Below are positions 1-5,745 of a DNA stretch of 5,830 nucleotides, in pieces; the first letter of the stretch is position 1, and every line of letters begins with the position of its first letter. Made by a program: the position numbers and the translations under genes. Source of the DNA: a bacterium (GTDB taxonomy: Bacteria; CSSED10-310; JAJRTK01); the NCBI GenBank assembly GCA_024278345.1, contig JAJRTK010000047.1, forward strand, positions 1 to 5,830, written 5' to 3'. The notes beneath the pieces are model-generated. The model was given only the letters and a program-made list of their open reading frames with translations, was not told the DNA's origin and made no database searches.

Positions 1-92
1 GAGCTGGCTCCCTGGCGTGGGTCTGGGAGCGGCGCTCCCAGCGGAGGTCCGGAGGCAGAGCCTCCGCCGGGTTCCAGGGCTGGAAGCCCTGG
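1..92. repeat. Tandem array of short GC-rich hairpins, about 26-nt period
   Basis: Three perfect inverted repeats with three-base loops follow one another. The first is 23-41 (8-bp stem CTGGGAGC/GCTCCCAG, loop GGC). The second is 50-66 (7-bp stem CGGAGGC/GCCTCCG, loop AGA). The third is 74-92 (8-bp stem CCAGGGCT/AGCCCTGG, loop GGA). A probable fourth is cut by the window edge: GAGC at 1-4 pairs with GCTC at 7-10, and the flanking CCTGG would be its outer right arm. The centres lie near 5.5, 32, 58 and 83, a spacing of 25-26 nt. The stems differ in sequence but keep their pairing, so this is a structural repeat and not a simple copy repeat. It ends about 110 bp before the ureohydrolase start. 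It could be an intergenic repeat family, a structured RNA, or a terminator or attenuator region. No T-run follows any hairpin, which argues against a simple terminator. Confidence 0.75.
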
Positions 93-189
93 GGCGGCGT
101 CTGAAATCTGCACCGTGGCCGGTACCATGACCGAGGCCGGGGTTTCGTCCACTATGTGGTTTTGGCTACTCGTTGGCGGATACTTCAAC

Positions 190-194
190 GGAGG
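190..194 (+). promoter_or_regulatory. Ribosome binding site that fixes the ureohydrolase start
   Basis: GGAGG lies 8 nt before the ATG at 203. The frame is open further upstream to a TTG at 173, but that codon has no such site in front of it. The residues added by the longer start would be read through this GGAGG, so ATG 203 is preferred. Confidence 0.8.
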
Positions 195-202
195 ATCTCC
201 CC

Positions 203-1273
203 ATGTTGCTGCCCAGGACCGGTGTCACGGGATCCGACTTCGATCCCGATGGCCCTTCCGCACCCTGCTCCGGTATCTTTGGCCTCTCTTGCTCCCCGTC
301 CGACGCCGCTGTCGTCCTGCTTCCCGTTCCCTTCGAAGCCACCGTTTCCTACAGGAGAGGAACCGCCGCGGCACCCTCCGCGATCCTCCGTGCCAGTCAC
401 CAGGTCGATCTCTACGACATCGAGCTTGGTCATCCCTACCGCCAGGGAATCGCCTGGATCCGCGAGCCCCGCGAATTCTCCCTCTGGAATCGCCAAGCCC
501 TCCATCTGGCGATCCCGGTGCATGAGGCCGGCGGATCGTCGAAAAAATGCCCCCACCTGAGCCGGGCCTCTGCTCAGGTCGATGCCATCGCTCAACGGCT
601 CCACAATCTCGTGGAGAAGATCGCCCACAAGTGGATTGAGAAGGGCAAGCTGTTGGGTCTCATCGGCGGTGAACATTCCGTCTCCTTCGGCGCCATCCGG
701 GCCCATGCGCGGAAGTGGCCGGGGCTGGGAATTCTTCAGATCGATGCTCACGCCGATCTCAGGAACGCCTATGAGGGCTTTTTCTGGTCCCACGCATCGG
801 TGATGAAGAACGTGCTAGACAAGGTCGATGGGGTCCACAAGCTGGTGCAGGTGGCGGTGAGGGATTTGGGCCCCGGGGAGGCTGCGGTGATTTCCAGCCA
901 ACCAAAGAGGATTGCAACTCATTTCGACACCCTGCTTGCGGCAGAAAGGTTCCAAGGAATGACCTGGGCTGAGCAATGCTCCCGGATTGTAGATGACCTG
1001 CCCTCCCGCGTTTACGTCTCCGTCGATATCGATGGGCTCAAGCCTTCCTGTTGCCCCTCCACCGGAACGCCAGTGCCCGGTGGTCTTGGATTTCGCGAGC
1101 TCAATTATTTGCTGGGACGCGTAGCGAAAACTGGCCGCCAAATCGTCGGTTTCGACCTGGTGGAAGTGGCCATGGGGTCTCACGGAGTAGAGTGGGACGC
1201 CATTGTCGGAGCAAGGGTGCTCTACAGGCTGATTGCCTGGGCCCTGGAATCCAGGAAGCACGCCAATTCATGA
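203..1273 (+). CDS. speB: Agmatinase / arginase-family ureohydrolase
   Basis: This is a 356-residue cytoplasmic metalloenzyme of the arginase/agmatinase fold. It most likely hydrolyses agmatine to putrescine and urea with a two-manganese centre. The expected metal ligands are all visible: His158 in GGEHS, Asp181, His183 and Asp185 in DAHAD, and Asp275 and Asp277 in VDIDG. His197 in the SHAS motif and Glu321 in FDLVEV match substrate-pocket positions of the family. The protein is longer than E. coli SpeB (about 306 residues), with an extended N-terminus and extra sequence around residues 90-140 (numbered from ATG 203). The motif after the last metal Asp reads DGLKP, with Lys280 where Asp is usual; that position is not a metal ligand. 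No arginine decarboxylase gene is in view. Guanidinobutyrase, formiminoglutamase or another guanidine hydrolase cannot be excluded, because substrate choice is not readable from these motifs. Confidence 0.93.
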   Translation: MLLPRTGVTGSDFDPDGPSAPCSGIFGLSCSPSDAAVVLLPVPFEATVSYRRGTAAAPSAILRASHQVDLYDIELGHPYRQGIAWIREPREFSLWNRQALHLAIPVHEAGGSSKKCPHLSRASAQVDAIAQRLHNLVEKIAHKWIEKGKLLGLIGGEHSVSFGAIRAHARKWPGLGILQIDAHADLRNAYEGFFWSHASVMKNVLDKVDGVHKLVQVAVRDLGPGEAAVISSQPKRIATHFDTLLAAERFQGMTWAEQCSRIVDDLPSRVYVSVDIDGLKPSCCPSTGTPVPGGLGFRELNYLLGRVAKTGRQIVGFDLVEVAMGSHGVEWDAIVGARVLYRLIAWALESRKHANS

Positions 1274-1467
1274 GCGGTGAATCTTGCGGGCCGATGGTCT
1301 GTATTTCCGGGCCGAGTCTATGGTAACTTTGGGTTGCGTTCCGCTCCCATCACTCGCATCCGCTCCCGCTGCTCGCCTTTTCATGCCTGGCACTACCGGT
1401 TTTCTGATGTTCAAGGCAGATTGCGCGGGAAGCCGGACGGCCCCGGGGGCAATCTCAATTGTCAACC

Positions 1468-1473
1468 AGAAGG
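1468..1473 (+). promoter_or_regulatory. Probable ribosome binding site for the TPR protein
   Basis: AGAAGG lies 9 nt before ATG 1483. A second purine-rich run (CGGAG, 1476-1480) is only 2 nt from that ATG and too close to act. This favours ATG 1483 over the in-frame TTG at 1459, which would be read through both runs. ATG 1513 gives a more typical signal-peptide length but has no good site before it. Confidence 0.5.
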
Positions 1474-1482
1474 TGCGGAGCA

Positions 1483-3627
1483 ATGATTCGATTGGTCCAC
1501 AAGATCGCCGTCATGCTGAGTCCCACGGGTAAGCTTCTTCGATGTTTTTGCCCGTGGAGTGTCGTGGGACTTCTTTGGATTCCCGCCATCACCGTTGCCG
1601 CTCCGTCTGTTCGGGCGCTCCTCGATGCGGGGCTTCCAGCTCAGGCTCTCACAGCTTTACCGACGCTTGGGGATCAGGGGATACAACCTCAGTCTCTGCT
1701 GTTTCTTGCACGGGCATTTGCGGCGACCGGTGATCACACATTGGCAGAAACCGCCTACGCACGGTTCCTTGGAGCGGCCGACACATTGACCACGGGCGCC
1801 GATTGTCCCCCGGGAGAGCTTGTCTCGGAGGCTCAACGTGGAACCGGAGAAAAGCTTCGCTACCGGGTCCGCGTTGACTATCGCGTGGGTGGGGAAACAG
1901 ATGGCAGGATCACCCGACTCCTGGGGAGTTGGGTCCTCGAAGTGACCTTGAAGGGCATCGACCAGAAGGGAGCTATCGCCAGATACCGGATCGAGTCCCT
2001 CCGCGCGGCAAGTCGAAAAGGCTCGCTCCGGCCTCCCACGCTGCCCCGATCCCAGAAACCGATCATCGAAGTTTCCAGGTTCGGTTTGCTGGAACCGGCT
2101 TCCAGATCCCTGGGTTCGAACGAAACCGCGGCGGTCTGGAACCTCGTCCTCCGGAGCCTTTTCCCTCCAAGTTTGCCCCCCGGCCTCACGGGGCCAGTGG
2201 AGATCCCCTGGCTTTGGCGGGAAGAGGGGGACTCCCTCCAGGGCTGGCTCTGCCCAGGCGCCGGAGGAAACCAGAGCTGGAAGGGATCGGTGAGCTCCCC
2301 CCGCCGATCCGTGGAAGCGAATTTGATCTTGACCTACATAGGGGGCGAGAATCTGGGGATTCTCCAAGCAATAAAGGCTGAGTTCCGGGACTCCGGGACC
2401 GATCCCGCTGCTGGGAATTCCACTACCGTAGGCGTGACCCTCCAGGCCACATTGCTTCGCCACATTCCCGGCCCGGCAGGGAGCACCGAACAGGCGCCTC
2501 CCGCACCCCTTTCCGCTGCATCGCAAAGAGCTTCAAACGGCGACGGGACCTCACCGGTCCAGACCTCTCCCAAAGACGGAGTCGTGGCCATCTACACCGG
2601 CGGATCGCCTGGGGGGATCGCCCAGGAAACCACGGAAAACTCCTCCTTGGCAAGCGTCGATTCTGGCTCTTCGCCGGGAGGCGTCGTCAGACAAAAAGCT
2701 GACGGCGCTACTCTGGTGACCGTTCGTGCCAATTCACGGATTGTCTTGACGGAACATGGTGCAGCTCGTGCTGATGACTGGCCGGCGGCACGCCCGGAAT
2801 CAACTCCGCTCCCGTCGAGGGGAAGCTCTCCCGACGCCTCCTTCGCGCCAAGCGCCAGTTTGCCGGAGCCCTTGGCATCCGGCGCATCCTCCGCGACACT
2901 CACCTATCCGGGAAGACCATCCAGGGCGTCAGCTTTGCCGGCACCTCCGGCATCCAGTGCATCCTCTGCCATATCCACCTATCCGGGACGGCCATCTGGG
3001 ACGCCGGTATCATCTTCGCTGAGTCCCGAGTTCCCTTCTCCATCAGAGCCGTGGCCTCAGCCCGGAGAAGAAGCAAGACCTGGGATTTCGCCGGTTTCTG
3101 GCGATTCCGGACATGCGGCGGAGAGTTCTAGCGATACCGGTTCCCTGGTCGCCCCGGCTTCGGGGACACAACCTTTACCGGAAACCTCGGCGACGGGTCA
3201 CCCCGCCCGGCGTCTTCTGGAGGAACGCCGTTTCCACGAGGCTCTCCGGTTTCTCAACGATGAGATCCGCCAAGGTCCTTCCCCCGCTACCTATCTCCTT
3301 CTGGCCAAGACCTACCTCATGCTGGAAAGGGACGAGCGAGCAGGGCTCATCTTATCCAAAAAAGCGATTGCGCGACACCCCACCGCCGAGGCCCATGGTA
3401 TTGCCGGGCAGTTTTGCCACCGATTGCGCCTGTACGATCAGGCCCTGGAACACTTGAACCGGGCGAAACCCTTTCTTTCAGAGCAGGAAACCTTCGTTCT
3501 GGGAGACACCCTGCTGCGAGTGGGCCGTTCCCAGGAGGGACGTCAGATCCTGCGAAACCTCCTGGCAACAGGCCCATCGGAGAGAGTCGCCAGCGAAGTC
3601 CGCGAAGCCCTGGAGCGAAGCGAGTAA
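1483..3627 (+). CDS. Exported TPR-repeat protein with long Pro/Ser/Ala-rich linker
   Basis: This 714-residue protein matches no named family that I recognise. It begins with a long signal-peptide-like segment: basic residues up to Arg20, then a hydrophobic stretch at about 22-39 ending in TVAA. Residues 41-95 form one or two TPR-like helix pairs. Residues 100-327 look like a beta-rich domain (GEKLRYRVRVDYRV, then GSWVLEVTLKGID). This part holds the only two mature cysteines I noted before the linker, Cys108 and Cys257, which could pair as a disulfide. Residues 328-572 are a low-complexity linker rich in Pro, Ser, Ala and Gly, with a 22-residue and a 25-residue tandem duplication. Residues 573-714 are four or so TPR-like units (RRLLEERRFHEALRFLNDEI, LYDQALEHLNRAKPFL). 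It probably acts outside the cytoplasmic membrane as a binding or scaffold protein. The gap of 209 bp from the ureohydrolase suggests separate transcription. Confidence 0.85.
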   Translation: MIRLVHKIAVMLSPTGKLLRCFCPWSVVGLLWIPAITVAAPSVRALLDAGLPAQALTALPTLGDQGIQPQSLLFLARAFAATGDHTLAETAYARFLGAADTLTTGADCPPGELVSEAQRGTGEKLRYRVRVDYRVGGETDGRITRLLGSWVLEVTLKGIDQKGAIARYRIESLRAASRKGSLRPPTLPRSQKPIIEVSRFGLLEPASRSLGSNETAAVWNLVLRSLFPPSLPPGLTGPVEIPWLWREEGDSLQGWLCPGAGGNQSWKGSVSSPRRSVEANLILTYIGGENLGILQAIKAEFRDSGTDPAAGNSTTVGVTLQATLLRHIPGPAGSTEQAPPAPLSAASQRASNGDGTSPVQTSPKDGVVAIYTGGSPGGIAQETTENSSLASVDSGSSPGGVVRQKADGATLVTVRANSRIVLTEHGAARADDWPAARPESTPLPSRGSSPDASFAPSASLPEPLASGASSATLTYPGRPSRASALPAPPASSASSAISTYPGRPSGTPVSSSLSPEFPSPSEPWPQPGEEARPGISPVSGDSGHAAESSSDTGSLVAPASGTQPLPETSATGHPARRLLEERRFHEALRFLNDEIRQGPSPATYLLLAKTYLMLERDERAGLILSKKAIARHPTAEAHGIAGQFCHRLRLYDQALEHLNRAKPFLSEQETFVLGDTLLRVGRSQEGRQILRNLLATGPSERVASEVREALERSE
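2599..2730 (+). repeat. Diverged 22-residue tandem duplication in the linker
   Basis: Residues 373-394 and 395-416 align without gaps over 22 positions. Both open with G-x-S-P-G-G, and Leu and Val match at positions 17 and 20 of the unit; most other differences are conservative. The DNA copies (2599-2664 and 2665-2730) have diverged strongly, so this is an old duplication seen mainly at protein level. Confidence 0.55.
2860..3009 (+). repeat. 25-residue (75-bp) tandem duplication in the linker
   Basis: Two adjacent 75-bp units (2860-2934 and 2935-3009) encode residues 460-484 and 485-509. Both follow the pattern L-P-x-P-x-A-S-x-A-S-S-A, then T-Y-P-G-R-P-S. The DNA is also clearly similar, most strongly over CACCTATCCGGGA (2901-2913 and 2976-2988). 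This is a younger duplication than the 22-residue one upstream. The Tyr-Pro-Gly-Arg-Pro core is the conserved part. Confidence 0.85.
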
Positions 3628-3633
3628 GTTTTC

Positions 3634-3671
3634 AGCAGGAGATGCGTCGCTCATCGGTGCCGCCTCCTGTT
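3634..3671. terminator. Possible bidirectional terminator hairpin between convergent genes
   Basis: AGCAGGAG (3634-3641) can pair with CTCCTGTT (3664-3671) in an 8-bp stem containing one G-T pair. The loop is 22 nt and could pair further (GCG at 3644-3646 with CGC at 3661-3663). It lies just after the TPR gene and reaches the end of the extended minus-strand frame, the expected place for a shared terminator. Only a short T-run follows on the plus strand, so the case is weak. Confidence 0.35.
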
Positions 3672-3785
3672 TCATGGGAAGTCGTTCTTTCCTTTCCGTT
3701 CCTCCTCGAACTTCCGGGCTTCGGCGTGAATCGCCTGCTTGTGGGCACGGTAGACCAACGGAAGGACGATGATCATGGCGACGCC
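3672..3785 (-). pseudogene. Separated C-terminal part of the zinc-ribbon membrane protein
   Basis: In the same frame as the zinc-ribbon gene, directly after its TAG, 37 sense codons run to a TGA at 3672-3674. They begin GVAMIIVLPLVYRAHKQAIH and continue as a charged tail rich in Glu, Lys and Arg. The first part completes the hydrophobic segment cut by the TAG. The rest reads as a positively charged cytoplasmic helix, as expected after a last membrane segment. This composition is hard to explain as random sequence after a true stop. It may be a nonsense-mutation remnant, a readthrough extension, or the product of a sequencing error at the TAG. An ATG at 3776-3774 could allow restart as a 34-residue peptide, but no clear ribosome site precedes it. 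Confidence 0.7.
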
Positions 3786-4094
3786 CTACGGACCCAGTAG
3801 GATTGCCAGCGCTACCGCCACCGCCATGAAGAGAGGGAACCTCACAAAATAGGCGATTCCCCAGGCTGTGAATCCGATGAGAGCCTTGGTGACCGGGTGC
3901 TCTCGATTGCCAACGATCCGCTTCAACTCATCGATGGAAAGCTTTCCTGTTTTTGCCTTGATCTCTCGGAGCTTTTCCTTCAAAGTGCTCAGCAGATCAT
4001 CCCCGATTTCGACGCGGAGACGACATTCCGGGCATGTGTAGATTCGCCCTTCCCTGTGGAGGGCACGGTTGCAATCCGGGCACTTGATTCTCAC
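3786..4094 (-). CDS. Small zinc-ribbon membrane protein, cut short by TAG
   Basis: The start is GTG at 4094, supported by AAGGGAG seven nt upstream. The 102-residue product opens with a zinc ribbon of two CxxC pairs, CPDC (Cys5, Cys8) and CPEC (Cys21, Cys24), likely binding one zinc ion. A charged helical stretch follows at about 30-66 (LLSTLKEKLREIKAKTGKLS). Then come hydrophobic segments at about 70-84 (ALIGFTAWGIAYFV) and from about 87 (LFMAVAVALAILLGP). The TAG falls inside the second segment, so the membrane hairpin is left incomplete, and the same frame continues to 3672. Without the stop the protein would be 140 residues with a cytoplasmic charged tail. The function is unknown; ribbon-plus-membrane proteins of this size are common hypothetical proteins. 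It points toward the TPR gene and is divergent from the next gene. Confidence 0.8.
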   Translation of the reverse strand: MRIKCPDCNRALHREGRIYTCPECRLRVEIGDDLLSTLKEKLREIKAKTGKLSIDELKRIVGNREHPVTKALIGFTAWGIAYFVRFPLFMAVAVALAILLGP

Positions 4095-4101
4095 GGACCA
4101 A

Positions 4102-4108
4102 CTCCCTT
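4102..4108 (-). promoter_or_regulatory. Ribosome binding site supporting a GTG start
   Basis: Read on the minus strand, AAGGGAG lies 7 nt before the GTG at 4094. It is among the best sites in the window and justifies the non-ATG start of the zinc-ribbon gene. The CxxC motif begins four residues later, so a later start would lose the domain. Confidence 0.75.
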
Positions 4109-4148
4109 ATCGTAGGCGGGCGACTGATTCTCATACCTAGGCTGGACC

Positions 4149-4814
4149 ATGAAGATTGATTTTTCAACAACAGACTGGCCTCTCTACGTGGTCATGGTCG
4201 TCATCAGCTTTGGGATCCATTTGACGATTCTTGTCACTTTGGCGTTCCTGCCCACGGGAGGTGGCGCTCGGGTCTTGGAAGCCGAGCTGGTGGATGCGCT
4301 TCCCGGATCCAGACGGGGCCTTTCCCTCTCCGTGGAGACCTTGCTCCAAACCTGGAAAAGCCATCTTGCGGACCGCTATGACAGGATGAAGCGGGAGCTA
4401 GCCAAGAAGGCCGACACCATCCAGGAAGACAAGGCTCCGGGGATGGAGGAAAACTGGACCGCGGAGAACACCCCGGCCAAGCTCCGGTACTACGCAAGGT
4501 TGGTGGGCACGGATCTCGAGGCACGGTTGAAGGAGTCCGCCACACGATCCGGGCGGTTTGACATCGTCATTCGCCTCAAGACTGACGCCTCCACCCTCTT
4601 CGACGATCTAGCTCTCGTGAGCCACTTGAGCGGAATCGCGACCCGCTTCAGCCGATACAAGACTTCAAAGCTCAAAGTTGAAGTCCTGGAACCGGACCAG
4701 ACGCGAGCCGGGTCTTTCGAGATTTCCACCGAATCCGCTAGAAGGCTGGCAACGGGCAAGAAACCCCTCCGGGAGATTTTCGAAGAGGGTGTGGCCTCCG
4801 CTCTGCCTGAGTGA
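4149..4814 (+). CDS. Single-pass membrane protein of unknown function
   Basis: I do not recognise this 221-residue protein. Residues 11-35 form one strongly hydrophobic helix (PLYVVMVVISFGIHLTILVT) without a signal cleavage site, so it is probably anchored by its N-terminus. By charge the short N-terminal part is more acidic than basic, which makes orientation uncertain. Residues 60-125 are charged and helical, possibly a coiled coil (YDRMKRELAKKADTIQEDK). Residues 135-180 look like alternating strands and helices (FDIVIRLKTDASTLFDDLAL). The layout of a short N-terminal anchor and a folded C-terminal domain recalls TonB-like or division-associated proteins, but no diagnostic motif supports either. 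The ribosome site is weak (AGG at 4139-4141). The stop is 12 bp from the end of the convergent lipoprotein gene. Confidence 0.8.
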   Translation: MKIDFSTTDWPLYVVMVVISFGIHLTILVTLAFLPTGGGARVLEAELVDALPGSRRGLSLSVETLLQTWKSHLADRYDRMKRELAKKADTIQEDKAPGMEENWTAENTPAKLRYYARLVGTDLEARLKESATRSGRFDIVIRLKTDASTLFDDLALVSHLSGIATRFSRYKTSKLKVEVLEPDQTRAGSFEISTESARRLATGKKPLREIFEEGVASALPE

Positions 4815-4826
4815 CCCCGGGCTTCC

Positions 4827-5483
4827 TCAGTTCTCCGTGGGTGGATCGACGTCCATGGGCACGGTTGCCCGCCGGACCTGGCCCCCTGGTTTCGCCACGG
4901 GCAGCTTCGCGGCTTTCAGCGAAATGTCTTTTTCCAGATCGGTCTTGGTTCCATCCACCACGAATGATCCGACGCGGCAAACGAATTTGATGCCGTTTTG
5001 CTGAGCAATGGCGTGGATCGTGTAGTTACCAGGATCGAGCCCTTTGACGATGAAATGTCCCCCCTCGTCGGCGGTCGTTGCAGAGACGACCTCCTTACCT
5101 TTCTTGAAGGTGATCTTGGTTAACGGGGCCACGCTGTCATCTGGAAAACGAGCATAACCGCGGACCGACGCTTGCTTCCCGAGTTCGAGCTGGAGAGTCA
5201 TCTGATCGGGGTAGCTAAAGGAACGGGAGACATTCTGATAACCTTGCTTGCGCGCCTCGAGCTCGTAGACGCCTGGTGCGAGAGAAGCTTTGACAACAAA
5301 TTTGCCTTCTTCGTTGCTTCTTGACGTCGCAATAATGTTTTGCGAGCCGTCGATGACAGTGATTTCGACGCCATCCAGCGCTTTGCCGCCAGAACTCACC
5401 TGACCGATGAACTTGCCTCCCCCAAGCTGGCAGGCCGCCAAGAGAGCAGCGCCGAGGAGAATCGTGATCCAGCTTCGTGACAT
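4827..5483 (-). CDS. Lipoprotein with two carboxypeptidase-regulatory-like domains
   Basis: This 218-residue lipoprotein carries a lipobox, LLAAC, with Cys18 as the lipid-modified residue after a hydrophobic leader (ITILLGAALLA). Gly residues follow, so the +2 position is Gln19 and an outer-membrane location is plausible. Two beta-sandwich repeats of the carboxypeptidase regulatory-like type come next, at about 25-101 and 105-187. Each shows the typical order of a G-x-V opening, an EGKF or GGHF turn, and a PGVYELEA or PGNYTIHA strand. Such domains usually act as adhesion or structural modules, not enzymes. The tail (residues 190-218) is Pro- and Lys-rich and probably disordered. The start ATG has GGGAG 10 nt upstream (5494-5498). 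A possible promoter lies at 5568-5595. The gene converges on the single-pass membrane protein. Confidence 0.88.
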   Translation of the reverse strand: MSRSWITILLGAALLAACQLGGGKFIGQVSSGGKALDGVEITVIDGSQNIIATSRSNEEGKFVVKASLAPGVYELEARKQGYQNVSRSFSYPDQMTLQLELGKQASVRGYARFPDDSVAPLTKITFKKGKEVVSATTADEGGHFIVKGLDPGNYTIHAIAQQNGIKFVCRVGSFVVDGTKTDLEKDISLKAAKLPVAKPGGQVRRATVPMDVDPPTEN

Positions 5484-5567
5484 GAGTTGCGCACTCCCGA
5501 ACTACGGCGGTACGGCTGTGTTGCCAGAATCGACCAACACCGCTGTCGCGCCATTTTGAGAAAATCA

Positions 5568-5595
5568 ATCCTAAACTTCTTGCCGCGAATCCCAA
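5568..5595 (-). promoter_or_regulatory. Possible sigma-70-type promoter for the lipoprotein gene
   Basis: On the minus strand, TTGGGA (5590-5595) and TAGGAT (5568-5573) are 16 nt apart, each matching four of six bases of the TTGACA and TATAAT consensus. Transcription from here would give a leader of about 80 nt. The evidence is only consensus similarity and a sensible position. Confidence 0.3.
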
Positions 5596-5688
5596 CCCCT
5601 GTCGATAGTGGACGGAAAAAAAGAGAGCTTCACGACATCCTCCATGTTAACCGTTCTTGCACTACTAGGGCCAATGTTCGATCTTTCG

Positions 5689-5745
5689 CCGGCAAGGCAA
5701 CACCTGAACCCGGATTTTGCTTGCTGGGTATCAGGTCTCCCTGAT
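5689..5745. repeat. Overlapping, mutually exclusive inverted repeats
   Basis: Three pairings share the same bases. CCGGCAAGGCAA (5689-5700) pairs with TTGCTTGCTGG (5717-5727) in 11 pairs, with one bulged base and one G-T pair. ACCTGA (5702-5707) pairs perfectly with TCAGGT (5731-5736). ATCAGG (5730-5735) pairs perfectly with CCTGAT (5740-5745) over a four-base loop. The second and third pairings compete for 5731-5735. It may be a regulatory leader, an operator, or chance. Confidence 0.4.

Noticed and set aside
1-92. CRISPR array as an explanation for the regular repeats at the left end.
   Set aside because: The units are not copies of one repeat sequence, the 7-9 nt between hairpins is far too short for spacers, and no cas gene is present.
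173-202. TTG at 173 as the start of the ureohydrolase.
   Set aside because: The ten extra residues would be encoded across the strong ribosome site for ATG 203, and the TTG has no site of its own.
1-525. A long open frame in frame 1 from the left edge, overlapping the ureohydrolase start.
   Set aside because: It runs out of frame through the hairpin array and the ureohydrolase gene, gives Arg/Pro/Ser-rich sequence without a domain, and is the kind of shadow frame expected at high GC.
1320-1532. A 70-codon frame starting with ATG in the gap after the ureohydrolase and overlapping the start of the TPR gene.
   Set aside because: It has no convincing ribosome site and no recognisable motif. It overlaps a better supported gene start by about 50 bp. 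Conservation in relatives would be needed to revive it.
1657-2526. A 289-codon minus-strand frame opposite the TPR protein.
   Set aside because: Its product is Gly/Pro/Arg-rich without a domain or ribosome site, while the plus-strand frame has a signal peptide, TPRs and in-frame repeats.
3414-3800. A plus-strand frame crossing the end of the TPR gene into the minus-strand gene.
   Set aside because: It is out of frame with the TPR repeats and antisense to the coding-like tail of the zinc-ribbon protein.
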